From Lentimicrobium saccharophilum (GTDB lineage: Bacteria > Bacteroidota > Bacteroidia > Bacteroidales > Lentimicrobiaceae): a DNA stretch of 64,000 bases. The DNA is taken from NCBI RefSeq assembly GCF_001192835.1, contig NZ_DF968182.1, forward strand, positions 1,862,345 through 1,926,344, given 5' to 3'. Both the position numbers and the translations under genes were made by a program. Shown piece by piece: positions 18,931 to 29,257 of this stretch. How positions within the stretch are numbered: position 1 is the first letter of the stretch; each line of letters begins with the position of its first letter. Under the pieces are notes generated by a model. It saw nothing but the letters and a program-made list of their open reading frames with translations. It was not told the DNA's origin and ran no database searches.

Positions 18931-18938
18931 TATCTTTG
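18931..18938 (+). promoter_or_regulatory. Bacteroidota -7 promoter element (TATCTTTG)
   Basis: TATCTTTG lies 22 bases before the ATG of the putative porin. A 6-bp hairpin (18904-18909 with 18919-18924) sits just before it and could weakly end the upstream transcript. Confidence 0.55.
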
Positions 18939-18960
18939 CAACTGCAATACCGCACGCTTC

Positions 18961-20937
18961 ATGCGCAGATTCACGCTTATCCTGACCATTATTCTCTTAA
19001 GCATCCGGGGCATCATGGCCCAGGAAGCCGCTGCAGACAAAGAAGATCAGCAATCACCGGACACGGCATCGGTTTTCTTTTTTCATGCGGATCAGCGCTG
19101 GCCGGGGGAATCAGCACTAAAACGTACAGCCGATACCCTGCTTACAGGATTTCAGTTTTACGATCCTGCCGAAGGGACAGATCTGTTGAATGCCGTAAAT
19201 GGAAACATCGGCCTTGCCTACAAAACGTTAATTTTTAATCCCCGGAGAAGTTCCGGATTCAGGTTTTCTCCATACAATTTCGATGCGTATATACTGAATA
19301 ACGCGAACATCCGGTATTACCGGAGTTTTGCACCTTACACCAACATTGCATATTCCTTTGGCAAAGGCAAAGAGCAATTATTCAGCGTTACCCACAGCCA
19401 GCATCTGGCCAGGGGACTGAGCTTCGGCGTTGACCTTCGTATCATTAATTCGGTCGGGCTTTATAACCGGCAAAAGTCAGACAATTCTTCCTTAGCCCTA
19501 CAAGGGCAGTTTGTTACGGATAACGAACGCTATGCCGTGTTGGCCAACTACCGGAACAACCGTTTTAAATGGCGTGAAAACGGAGGCATTGTTTATGATT
19601 CTGTTTTTACCACCAACTATGAAGCCGACCGCAAGCGCATTGCCACATGGCTGAGCAATGCAGATAACCTTATAAAGGAAAGCGGGTTTCAGATAAATCA
19701 GTTTTATTACTTCGGACGCAACCCAAGGCTCATTGAAAATCCTGATGCGGTCAGCGACACGTTGCTTAACATGATCAAAGCAGATACCGGATCACAAATC
19801 CGGACAGCACCGCCCGGTAAACTGTTTTTCAATCCGGAGCGTACCAATTTTTTCCGGCATACCTTCACCTACACACGCAACGCCCTGCTTTATACCGATG
19901 CCAATCCGCGATCGGGTTTTTATCCCGAAATATATGCCGATTCCGTAAGCACCTTCGATTCTGTCTTTTTTCATGAGTTCACCAACGAGCTGATTTTCGA
20001 AGGCGGCGTGGGCAAAGCCAGGGGCAGCGGCAAGGCTGTATTACTGAGGGCTGGTATCGAACATGCTTTCAGCACCTATAAAAACGATACCATCATCCGG
20101 AGATTCAACCGTCTCACCCCTTTTGCCTATATTTCAGCCAATACCTTTGGCATCGCAAAAGCCGAGGGTAAAATATGGTTCAGTAACGGAGCGCCTTTCA
20201 ATGGCGAGAAAGGGATTGCCGCCATGCTCACCCTGCCCGCTTTCGACAATTCCACATCCTGGGGAAATCTTTACGCGTCTCTGGCACTGGATGCCCTTCA
20301 ACCCGAATATCTCTATCAGTTTCATACCTCCAATCACTTCCGCTGGGAAAACAGTTTCGGGCAACAGACCATCCTTAGCGGAAAAGTGATGTACAAGCGG
20401 AAATATTTTCAGACCGGATTTAACTTCTACAACCTGGATGGTTGGGTCTATTTCAACGAAAACGCCCATCCGGCCAGGGCAGACGGCTCCATCACGATAA
20501 GCCAGCTATACGGACTTGCCGATATCACCCTGGGCAGCATCGGACTACAGGCATTCGCCATCTGGCAAAATGCTTCAAAGTCCGACATACTGCGCTTGCC
20601 CGATCTTGCCGGCAGGGCAACAGCCACATATTCGGTTGCCTTGTTCAAAAGGGCGCTTTATCTGCAAACAGGGCTTTCGCTGATGTTTAACACGGCATTC
20701 TATGCCGATGCCTATATGCCTGCACTGAGGTCTTACTACCTGCAGAACAGGGTGGAAACAGGGAACTATCCTTATGTGGACGGATTTGTCAACCTCAGGG
20801 TAAAACGGGCACGCCTGTTCCTGGTAATGAAGCACCTGAACAGCGGACTATCGGGATATAACTACATTATGGTTCCCTCCTACCCCATGCCTGACCGCGG
20901 ATTGCGTTTCGGGGTATCGTGGAACTTCTTTGACTAA
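18961..20937 (+). CDS. Putative porin (Bacteroidota outer-membrane barrel)
   Basis: A 658-residue outer-membrane protein. It has a signal peptide (about residues 1-20, ending IMAQ), then a short Asp/Gln-rich linker, then a large beta-barrel rich in alternating aromatic residues. Segments such as NNANIRYYRSFAPYTNIAYS and FSVTHSQHLARGLSFG match the Bacteroidota 'putative porin' family (Pfam Porin_10 as I recall it). Substrate specificity is unknown. It is the first gene of a probable two-gene unit, 30 bases before the alpha/beta hydrolase. The ATG at 18961 follows a -7 element by 22 bases. Confidence 0.83.
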   Translation: MRRFTLILTIILLSIRGIMAQEAAADKEDQQSPDTASVFFFHADQRWPGESALKRTADTLLTGFQFYDPAEGTDLLNAVNGNIGLAYKTLIFNPRRSSGFRFSPYNFDAYILNNANIRYYRSFAPYTNIAYSFGKGKEQLFSVTHSQHLARGLSFGVDLRIINSVGLYNRQKSDNSSLALQGQFVTDNERYAVLANYRNNRFKWRENGGIVYDSVFTTNYEADRKRIATWLSNADNLIKESGFQINQFYYFGRNPRLIENPDAVSDTLLNMIKADTGSQIRTAPPGKLFFNPERTNFFRHTFTYTRNALLYTDANPRSGFYPEIYADSVSTFDSVFFHEFTNELIFEGGVGKARGSGKAVLLRAGIEHAFSTYKNDTIIRRFNRLTPFAYISANTFGIAKAEGKIWFSNGAPFNGEKGIAAMLTLPAFDNSTSWGNLYASLALDALQPEYLYQFHTSNHFRWENSFGQQTILSGKVMYKRKYFQTGFNFYNLDGWVYFNENAHPARADGSITISQLYGLADITLGSIGLQAFAIWQNASKSDILRLPDLAGRATATYSVALFKRALYLQTGLSLMFNTAFYADAYMPALRSYYLQNRVETGNYPYVDGFVNLRVKRARLFLVMKHLNSGLSGYNYIMVPSYPMPDRGLRFGVSWNFFD

Positions 20938-20967
20938 ATAAGCACATCCATTTCAAACGGATTCAGG

Positions 20968-21690
20968 ATGAAAAATTTTTCAGTTATTCTGCTATTGCTG
21001 CTCCTGGCAGGGATCGGCACTCAGGCTCAGACAGTTCTGCATGAGGGATCATTTACCGGAACCGTGATCCGCCAGGTATCCCTGGATTACCTGCTGTACC
21101 TCCCTGATAATTATAATTCGGAAAAGGATAAGACATGGCCCCTGCTGATATTCCTGCATGGATCAGGTGAACGTGGCAACGATCCTGAGAAAATCAAGGT
21201 TCACGGACCTCCAAAACTTATAGAAGCCGGGCAGCACTTTCCATTTATGGTGCTTTCGCCCCAGTGCCCCGACAAGCGCGACTGGGATGCAGAAACCATT
21301 TATGCACTGGTGAAAAATATTGCCGGTCGTTACAGGGTTGATGAAAACAGGATTTATGTTACCGGCCTGAGCATGGGCGGCTGGGCAGCCTGGGATCTGG
21401 CGATGGCTTATCCCGGCTATTTTGCCGCGATTGCCCCGGTTTGCGGGAGGATTGACCGTAATTATCCGCGCAGGGCAGATGAACTGAAATCAATGCCCGT
21501 ATGGGCATTTCACGGCGCCGCAGATGATGTGGTCCCCGTTACCGATGCGGCAAAAATGATCAGACTCCTTCAGGATGCAGGGGGTAATGCAAGGATCACT
21601 ATATATCCCGGCGCCAACCACGACAGCTGGACGGAAACCTACAACAATCCGGAACTGTATGAATGGCTGCTGAAACAGAGCAGGCCTTAA
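20968..21690 (+). CDS. Secreted alpha/beta hydrolase (esterase or peptidase-like)
   Basis: A 240-residue exported hydrolase. The signal peptide covers about residues 1-21 (ending TQAQ). The catalytic triad can be read as Ser135 in GLSMGG, an Asp at 186-187 in GAADDVVPV and His218 in GANHDSW. FLHGSGERG near residue 62 forms the oxyanion-hole side. The layout resembles the dienelactone hydrolase, prolyl oligopeptidase and polyhydroxybutyrate depolymerase-like groups, so an ester is a more likely substrate than a peptide. It follows the putative porin by 30 bases and is probably co-transcribed with it. A weak hairpin lies after it. Confidence 0.85.
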   Translation: MKNFSVILLLLLLAGIGTQAQTVLHEGSFTGTVIRQVSLDYLLYLPDNYNSEKDKTWPLLIFLHGSGERGNDPEKIKVHGPPKLIEAGQHFPFMVLSPQCPDKRDWDAETIYALVKNIAGRYRVDENRIYVTGLSMGGWAAWDLAMAYPGYFAAIAPVCGRIDRNYPRRADELKSMPVWAFHGAADDVVPVTDAAKMIRLLQDAGGNARITIYPGANHDSWTETYNNPELYEWLLKQSRP

Positions 21691-21713
21691 ACTGTCCGGT
21701 GCAATTAACGTGA

Positions 21714-21734
21714 AACCTGCCTATACAACAGGTT
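21714..21734 (+). terminator. Possible weak terminator hairpin
   Basis: AACCTG (21714-21719) and CAGGTT (21729-21734) form a 6-bp stem with a 9-base loop, followed by CCGCTTTTAAATT. It lies between convergent genes. The stem is short and the T run is offset, so the call is tentative. Confidence 0.3.
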
Positions 21735-21764
21735 CCGCTTTTAAATTATTCCGGCAGGTATAAA

Positions 21765-22259
21765 TCAGAAAGTATAACGGATCGAGAGTGCCACCCCATC
21801 TCCCCACCAGTGCCGGTCGCCGATCAGGTTAAAGGCCGGCTTCCAGTCAAGGCTGAAATTGAAGGGGACTTCCTGCAGGGTGTATTCCAGTCCGGCGATA
21901 AAATCAACCCCCACAATGCTGAAATGGCCATCGCGGCGATCACCATCATACCAGTAATAACGATCGTTATGCCACACACCGATGTGTCCGCCAAGCCCGA
22001 GAAAATAGTCAAGTCCGGGAGCCCCTTTAATGGGTTTCTGCCATTCGTACAAGCCTGTAAGGGCAAATCCTCCCCAACGGAAAGTTGCAATGCCCTCGAT
22101 GGCGTTCGAATTACCTACAAAGTGCTTTACCGTGATTCCGTTGAAAAAACCCAGCCTGGCACCCAGACCGGTCCGGTAATTCTGTGCCTGTAATGATAAA
22201 GTGGCTGTTAACGTCAGCAACAGGGCAACAATAATCACTTTAGATTTCATAGTCTGCAT
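21765..22259 (-). CDS. Small outer-membrane beta-barrel protein
   Basis: A 164-residue protein of unknown function. A signal peptide ends at SLQAQ. The rest is a short barrel of about eight strands (TGLGARLGFFNGITVKHF, FALTGLYEWQKP, GLGGHIGVWHN), ending SIRYTF with a C-terminal Phe for outer-membrane insertion. The longest frame reaches 22400, but that extension has no coding character. The start is ATG 22259 or ATG 22250 (three codons later), and I cannot decide between them. It resembles small OmpA-barrel or OmpW-like structural proteins. It is separated from both neighbours, so it is probably a single-gene unit. Confidence 0.72.
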   Translation of the reverse strand: MQTMKSKVIIVALLLTLTATLSLQAQNYRTGLGARLGFFNGITVKHFVGNSNAIEGIATFRWGGFALTGLYEWQKPIKGAPGLDYFLGLGGHIGVWHNDRYYWYDGDRRDGHFSIVGVDFIAGLEYTLQEVPFNFSLDWKPAFNLIGDRHWWGDGVALSIRYTF

Positions 22260-22654
22260 GTTTAATTTGGCAAATGATATTTGTCTGACGGTTGAAATAC
22301 TAAATTCCGTGCCATAATTAATGGATATTGATCGCGATAAACCAAAAAGCAATCGAATCAGAATTCCGCACAATAGTATTTCATGATGAATATTCGGCAT
22401 CTGCGACTGTTAAAATACTGTTATACAAATCGTTACATAAATCCGGAATCCCATGAAAATATTTATTCTAAACTGCATACAAGCGTGTCCTGGATTAAAC
22501 AATGTATTATCTTGCATGCACCATTGTAAGTAAGGAAAACACATCGTATTTGCTGAACCGGTATGGGTTCATGAATTCGCGGATTCAAGGCAACCACACA
22601 GTAATATATAATCCGATAATGCTATATAACATTGAATTATAACATCTTACCTGA
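22260..22654. other. AT-rich intergenic region between divergent genes
   Basis: A 395-base gap between the small barrel and the lipoprotein gene. It is AT-rich near its right end. I find only near-matches to the -7 consensus (for example TATCATTTG on the minus strand, with one extra base) and no gene or RNA. Confidence 0.35.
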
Positions 22655-24493
22655 ATGAACCAAATCCATTCAACCACAATTTCACCGAGCAGGGTTTTAT
22701 TGCCATTTCTGATCTTTGTAATGTTACTGGCCGTTAACTCGTGCGAATATCCGCTCACTGATGACGAATTTACACAGATTGACCCTCCGGCCGCCAGTCA
22801 TCCTTTACAGATCGAACTGGAGGATTCAGGCGACACCTTGTTTATTTTCAACAGGCTCCGGCTCAATTACAGGCTGAGTGCATTCGGGCTGGATATCCAT
22901 GCCGGTGAGATGCTGCTGTCTGATGACCGGTGGGAATTATATAACGATACGGGTGAGGTGGAAATTGATCCGTTTGAATACAATCCGGGCATCTACAAGC
23001 TTTCGGTCAATATGTTTACTTCAACCGGCACCGGCAGCCTTGCCGATCTGTCGGGTTACGAATATTATGCCGGAACCCGCGAATGGGTAGCGCTGATCGA
23101 CACCAGACCGGCCGGGTACCTTCAGATGACGGCAGACACCGATGAGAACGGATTTTTACGCATCAGCTGGCAGCCTTCATTAAATTTTAACTCGCAGTCG
23201 CTCCGCTTAAACAGGAGTTTCAGTTTTAACAGCTCCCAGAGGTATTTCAATCCCAGGCTTCCCGGTCAATTCATCGACAGTTGCTATACCTGTGGTGAGG
23301 TCAATTACTCGCTTTACCACACCGTATACACCGAATCCGCCTCGCCAAGTTACACATCGCTTCAAATACAGCGCGAACCGCCTGTCCCCTCAGCCTCGTT
23401 TGCCAATCTTGACAGTGTGACATTTTCGTGGAATAAAACGGGATACCCCACGCATTATACGTTCACCAGAACGGATGGATACCCCAATCCGGTTTATCTT
23501 GAAAACTCGCCGGATACCAGCATTACCATCGCACAGCCCGGCTTTGGCAGCTGGGGGCAGTACAAACTTGACAGTAAACCGATGTATTCCAGTAAGTGTG
23601 ATGAAACATACTATCCTTATTCGTATGTTACCTTCACACTCGGCGAAAATGTTGCGCCCAATTGGCCGGAATACGCCTACAATTCAGTTGAAAAAGCATT
23701 TTACACCTCTGTGTATGACGACATGAAGGCCTTCGACATTTTCAGCCTGAATGCAATGGCTTCATACCGTATCCCGAATTTACTGTATGACGCGGTTTAT
23801 GCCTGTCCGCCCAATTCAACCAGGGTCGGCGTTGCCACCAGGCAGGCACTTTACCTGTTCGAAAACCGGCAACTGACGAATCCGGCCATCATCCCGTACG
23901 GCACACCATCGGCCAATTCGGATCATTTATGCCTGACGACGGTCAATACAGCAGCCCTGATATTGGGTGGGGATTACAGCATTATTGACCTGAATACCGG
24001 AGAAATCACCGCAACGCTGGATATTGAAGATTATCCCTATTACAGCAAATGGGCGTGTATTTCCACAGCTCCCGCCGGGGATCAGTGTGTAATAGTTACC
24101 CGGAACGGAATCTGGCTCTACAATATTGCGAACAACACCTTCGAAACCGCTTACCGCGATCAGCGTTCCTACAAGTCGGCCCTGTTTGACGATCTGCATC
24201 CGGACCGGCTTTTTCTGACGCTGGAGGAATCACCAGTGCTTGAGCTGAGAAACCCCCGTGATTTCAGCCTGATCCGGTCAGTAATCTTACCCGGGAAATG
24301 CGTGCTGCGCAATATTGATCCGGAAAGCGGATACCTGCTGCTTACCGATTACACCCATCTGTATGTAATGGACATCAATACCTTTCAAATTGTACTGAAA
24401 GTTCCCAGCACCGATTCAATGCCGAAACTGTATAACAAACGCCTGTTTTCCCATTCGGGATATGTTTTTGATATAACACCGTATCTGCCATGA
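22655..24493 (+). CDS. Large lipoprotein with C-terminal propeller-like domain
   Basis: A 612-residue lipoprotein of unknown function. The signal ends in lipobox VNSC (Cys30). Residues 40-330 look like immunoglobulin or fibronectin type beta-sandwich material (LQIELEDSGDTLFIFNRL, VTFSWNKTGYPTHYTFTR). Residues 360-610 have repeated short strands typical of a beta-propeller (LGGDYSIIDLNTGEITATL, NGIWLYNIANNTFE, TDYTHLYVMDINTFQ). No catalytic motif is seen. Its stop overlaps the ATG of the next gene by four bases, so the two are translationally coupled and probably form an outer-membrane complex of lipoprotein and barrel. I do not recognise a named family. Confidence 0.72.
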   Translation: MNQIHSTTISPSRVLLPFLIFVMLLAVNSCEYPLTDDEFTQIDPPAASHPLQIELEDSGDTLFIFNRLRLNYRLSAFGLDIHAGEMLLSDDRWELYNDTGEVEIDPFEYNPGIYKLSVNMFTSTGTGSLADLSGYEYYAGTREWVALIDTRPAGYLQMTADTDENGFLRISWQPSLNFNSQSLRLNRSFSFNSSQRYFNPRLPGQFIDSCYTCGEVNYSLYHTVYTESASPSYTSLQIQREPPVPSASFANLDSVTFSWNKTGYPTHYTFTRTDGYPNPVYLENSPDTSITIAQPGFGSWGQYKLDSKPMYSSKCDETYYPYSYVTFTLGENVAPNWPEYAYNSVEKAFYTSVYDDMKAFDIFSLNAMASYRIPNLLYDAVYACPPNSTRVGVATRQALYLFENRQLTNPAIIPYGTPSANSDHLCLTTVNTAALILGGDYSIIDLNTGEITATLDIEDYPYYSKWACISTAPAGDQCVIVTRNGIWLYNIANNTFETAYRDQRSYKSALFDDLHPDRLFLTLEESPVLELRNPRDFSLIRSVILPGKCVLRNIDPESGYLLLTDYTHLYVMDINTFQIVLKVPSTDSMPKLYNKRLFSHSGYVFDITPYLP

Positions 24494-25203
24494 GAAAAGT
24501 GCTAGCCAATCTGATTGCATCCCTGATACTGATTACCGGATACCAGTCGTCAGCCCAGGAGCTGAAGGCCGGAATTTATGGCGGGTACGGGTCATACAAC
24601 CTGAAGGATCTGAAAGCTTTTCAGGACGAAATCAGTAACTATCCCAACCTGCCTGCCCTGTCACAAACAGCCTCTTTTCCGGGTTATATAACCTACAGCG
24701 GTTTTATGGCATTAACTATGAAAGACTTTTCAGAAATGGTATTCGATATCAGTTATCAATACACCGGTGCCCGCAATTTTTACGGAGATTATTCGGGTTA
24801 TTACCGGATGAGTATGCAGCTGAAGGGTTTACGCACAGGCATGCAGTATCGTATACCGGTTCATCATGGCGGGCAATGGGGGTGCCATTTTGCCGTTGGA
24901 GGCGGAACTACTTCAGGCTGGCTTGATTTCAATGAAGACTTTGAGATTACAGGAGCGGAAGAGTTCCGTGAAGACCTTACATTCGTTTCCCTGAATTTCT
25001 TTGGTGAAGTTGCGCTGTCAGGATATTATCACATATCAGACAAAATCAGCCTGGAAATGCTGGCCGGCTATGAATATAACATCCCCGGTCGCCTGAGATG
25101 GTCAGAAAATAAAAAAGCCTATTTACAAAACCAGGAAAAGCAGCCGGTCAGGGTCGACTGGTCGGGAATCAGATTCAGGATGGGGGCTGCCTATCATTTT
25201 TAG
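24490..25203 (+). CDS. Outer-membrane beta-barrel protein coupled to lipoprotein
   Basis: A 237-residue outer-membrane protein. A signal peptide ends near SSAQ (about residue 23). The rest shows amphipathic strands (LKAGIYGGYGSYN, EMVFDISYQYTGARN, FAVGGGTTSGWLDF, GIRFRMGAAYHF) ending in a C-terminal Phe, as expected for a BAM-inserted barrel of eight to ten strands. It overlaps the upstream lipoprotein by four bases, which implies a joint role. A bidirectional terminator follows and separates it from the convergent gyrB. The function is unknown. Confidence 0.78.
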   Translation: MRKVLANLIASLILITGYQSSAQELKAGIYGGYGSYNLKDLKAFQDEISNYPNLPALSQTASFPGYITYSGFMALTMKDFSEMVFDISYQYTGARNFYGDYSGYYRMSMQLKGLRTGMQYRIPVHHGGQWGCHFAVGGGTTSGWLDFNEDFEITGAEEFREDLTFVSLNFFGEVALSGYYHISDKISLEMLAGYEYNIPGRLRWSENKKAYLQNQEKQPVRVDWSGIRFRMGAAYHF

Positions 25204-25236
25204 CAAGAATGAGCGTTTAGCTCTACAACCCTTACA

Positions 25237-25267
25237 AAAAAACCGGAGCAATGAACTCCGGTTTTTT
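25237..25267 (+). terminator. Bidirectional terminator between a barrel gene and gyrB
   Basis: A perfect 12-bp stem (25237-25248 with 25256-25267) closes the loop CAATGAA. The outer bases are an A run on one side and a T run on the other, so it can end transcription of the rightward gene and of the leftward gyrB. Confidence 0.9.
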
Positions 25268-25289
25268 CGTTTTGATCCGCCTGCAAATA

Positions 25290-27308
<2,019 letters not shown>

Positions 27309-27316
27309 TTAACAAG

Positions 27317-27324
27317 CAAAGGTA
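27317..27324 (-). promoter_or_regulatory. Bacteroidota -7 promoter element for gyrB (TACCTTTG)
   Basis: TACCTTTG on the minus strand, 33 bases before the gyrB ATG. A TTTG at 27340-27343 could be the -33 element, but its 15-base spacer is shorter than usual. Confidence 0.55.
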
Positions 27325-27382
27325 ATCATTTAATCAATTCAAATCACGGAATCATTGACCCTGATTTGTGCAAGTTATTAAC

Positions 27383-27412
27383 AAAAAAAGGCCGCGTTAC
27401 ATTACGGCCTTT
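27383..27412 (-). terminator. Terminator after the plug-less barrel gene
   Basis: Reading the minus strand, AAAGGCCG (27405-27412) pairs with CGGCCTTT (27387-27394) around a 10-base loop, and the T run extends to 27383. It ends the leftward transcription unit upstream of gyrB. Confidence 0.85.
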
Positions 27413-27504
27413 CTGGTTCAGCGGTATTGCCCTCCGACAGTGCTTTTACGACAATCTGATTCCGGAAAATCGAAAAAAATTCTGATGCGGATCTGATGCT
27501 TTGG

Positions 27505-29205
27505 TTAAAATGAATAAGCTATTCCGCCAAGCAGGTTAAAACGGTATCCCGGATAATTATACCATTTATAGGCACGCACACCGGTAACGTTATTCAGATT
27601 AAGAAAAGCCGACAACTGGCGGGTATAACGGTACTCCAGGCCCAGGCTGACATCGGTGTAGCCCTTGATCCGGTAAGCCCTGACTTCTCCATCCTCATCC
27701 TCCAGCCTTGCATATTGTTTACCGCTGGCGGTAACCGAGGCACGTGCAATAATTTTATTCCCGATATTGTAATAGGCTTCCGCACCCAGGGTGCTTGCCG
27801 GTTTATGCCAGGGTTGAAGTTCATGCTGCACTTTCCATTTTTCAAAAGCAGCAAAAGCTTTAACTTTCAGGCGTTCAGCAGTGTGATATTCTGCCTCGAA
27901 CCTGCCCGCAAGCAAATTGGCGTCGTCGTATAGCGGAACAAAGCGGTTGAACGGTGCCTGAGAAAAATCATTCACGAAAAAGGCTTCATGCTCGATGACG
28001 CCTGTCCGGAAAGAGGCATAAAGGTTGATGTGCTTCCCGGCCCTGGCCGAAGCTCCGGCATAAAAAGCAAACCGCTCACGGGTATATTGCAAAGGCAGCA
28101 CCGATTGAATAAACGGATTTTGTTCGGCAAGCAAATCAAATCCCTTCCTTTGCAGACCTCCAGTGATTCCGGCATAGATATTCAAGGCATCTTCAATCAC
28201 GCTTAACCTGGCTTCGGCAAAGGGAAACAGATAGGCCTTGGAAACGGAATCACCCTGAAACGTAAAATTCAGGCCCAGTTTAAATGTGTATTCATTAAAT
28301 CCTGTTGCGATAAACGGCCGTACACTGACCAATGTGCTGCTTTGTTTCAGTGTAGAATCCATGTATCCCGCGAAGTCCATAGATGTTTCAAGACCCAGTT
28401 GCTGGAAATCCGTAATATCAAACAGTTCAAACCGCTTATCTGCCGCTCCCTGCAGGCTGAATGTTGTTTCCCGAGTTTTGAATTTGTCAGCAATGTTTCT
28501 GAAGCCCAAAGTAAGCTGATGATTCAGTTTATCTTCATCCGCATAGTTCGACCTGATGGCAACAGAGGCATTGAGCCGGTTAAACCGTTGTTTCAGCATA
28601 TCATCCGGGAAGAAGCCTTCAGATTCTGCAGGTTTAAAGCCATAATGGTGTACTGCATTTCGCCTGAAACCCAGTCCGGCGCTCAGGGTGTGCTGCCCGA
28701 AAAACTTCCTGCCCTGCAGTTGTATCAGGTTAACGCTGTTTCCGCTTTCGGCATAATCCTTTATCTCACCCGAAGATGACAAATGCTTGAAGTGTAAGCC
28801 GAGCTGGTAAGATTTTGAGCGGAGTGAGTTTGCCCAGAATTCCGCGTAAGGGGTGGTATAGTTTCCGAACCCGAGGCGGGCATAGTTCCTTAAAAGCTTT
28901 TTCTGAGGCTCGCCCACCAGCCGCACAGCCGGAATCGATTCAGGACTCAGCTTTGTTTCCATCTGCACGGGCGTCACCGAATAGGACATTACAGGCAGTT
29001 TTACTTCAGTTTCGGAAGCTGCCGGATTTAGATTGATCTTATTGACATCCGGAATGGAGGGTTCATAAGCTGCCACCACAGTCACCTGCTCATTGATTCC
29101 CTGTCCTGATAGAAGATTCCAGGCACCATTGATCATCACAAGCATGGCCAGCAAAAAGGGTTTAACTGACCTGATCCGGGATTTGGCATTCATATATTCT
29201 TTCAT
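27505..29205 (-). CDS. Outer-membrane barrel without plug, TPR-associated
   Basis: A 566-residue outer-membrane protein. A signal peptide covers about residues 5-36. Residues 37-105 are a periplasmic segment (VTVVAAYEPSIPDVNKIN, VMSYSVTPVQMETKLSP) and the remainder is a large beta-barrel in TonB-dependent receptor style, ending GGIAYSF. I see no plug domain, so it should not be a classic TonB-gated importer. A second in-frame ATG lies at 29193. The TPR gene ends 52 bases upstream, so the two probably share an operon. A periplasmic TPR protein plus outer-membrane barrel recalls export systems for polymers, but no synthase gene is nearby. The role is unknown. A terminator follows at 27383-27412. 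Confidence 0.75.
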   Translation of the reverse strand: MKEYMNAKSRIRSVKPFLLAMLVMINGAWNLLSGQGINEQVTVVAAYEPSIPDVNKINLNPAASETEVKLPVMSYSVTPVQMETKLSPESIPAVRLVGEPQKKLLRNYARLGFGNYTTPYAEFWANSLRSKSYQLGLHFKHLSSSGEIKDYAESGNSVNLIQLQGRKFFGQHTLSAGLGFRRNAVHHYGFKPAESEGFFPDDMLKQRFNRLNASVAIRSNYADEDKLNHQLTLGFRNIADKFKTRETTFSLQGAADKRFELFDITDFQQLGLETSMDFAGYMDSTLKQSSTLVSVRPFIATGFNEYTFKLGLNFTFQGDSVSKAYLFPFAEARLSVIEDALNIYAGITGGLQRKGFDLLAEQNPFIQSVLPLQYTRERFAFYAGASARAGKHINLYASFRTGVIEHEAFFVNDFSQAPFNRFVPLYDDANLLAGRFEAEYHTAERLKVKAFAAFEKWKVQHELQPWHKPASTLGAEAYYNIGNKIIARASVTASGKQYARLEDEDGEVRAYRIKGYTDVSLGLEYRYTRQLSAFLNLNNVTGVRAYKWYNYPGYRFNLLGGIAYSF

Positions 29206-29257
29206 TTTTTTACCGCTTTATCGTCAAAACACATTTTAAAAGAAACCCTGGCAGCAG

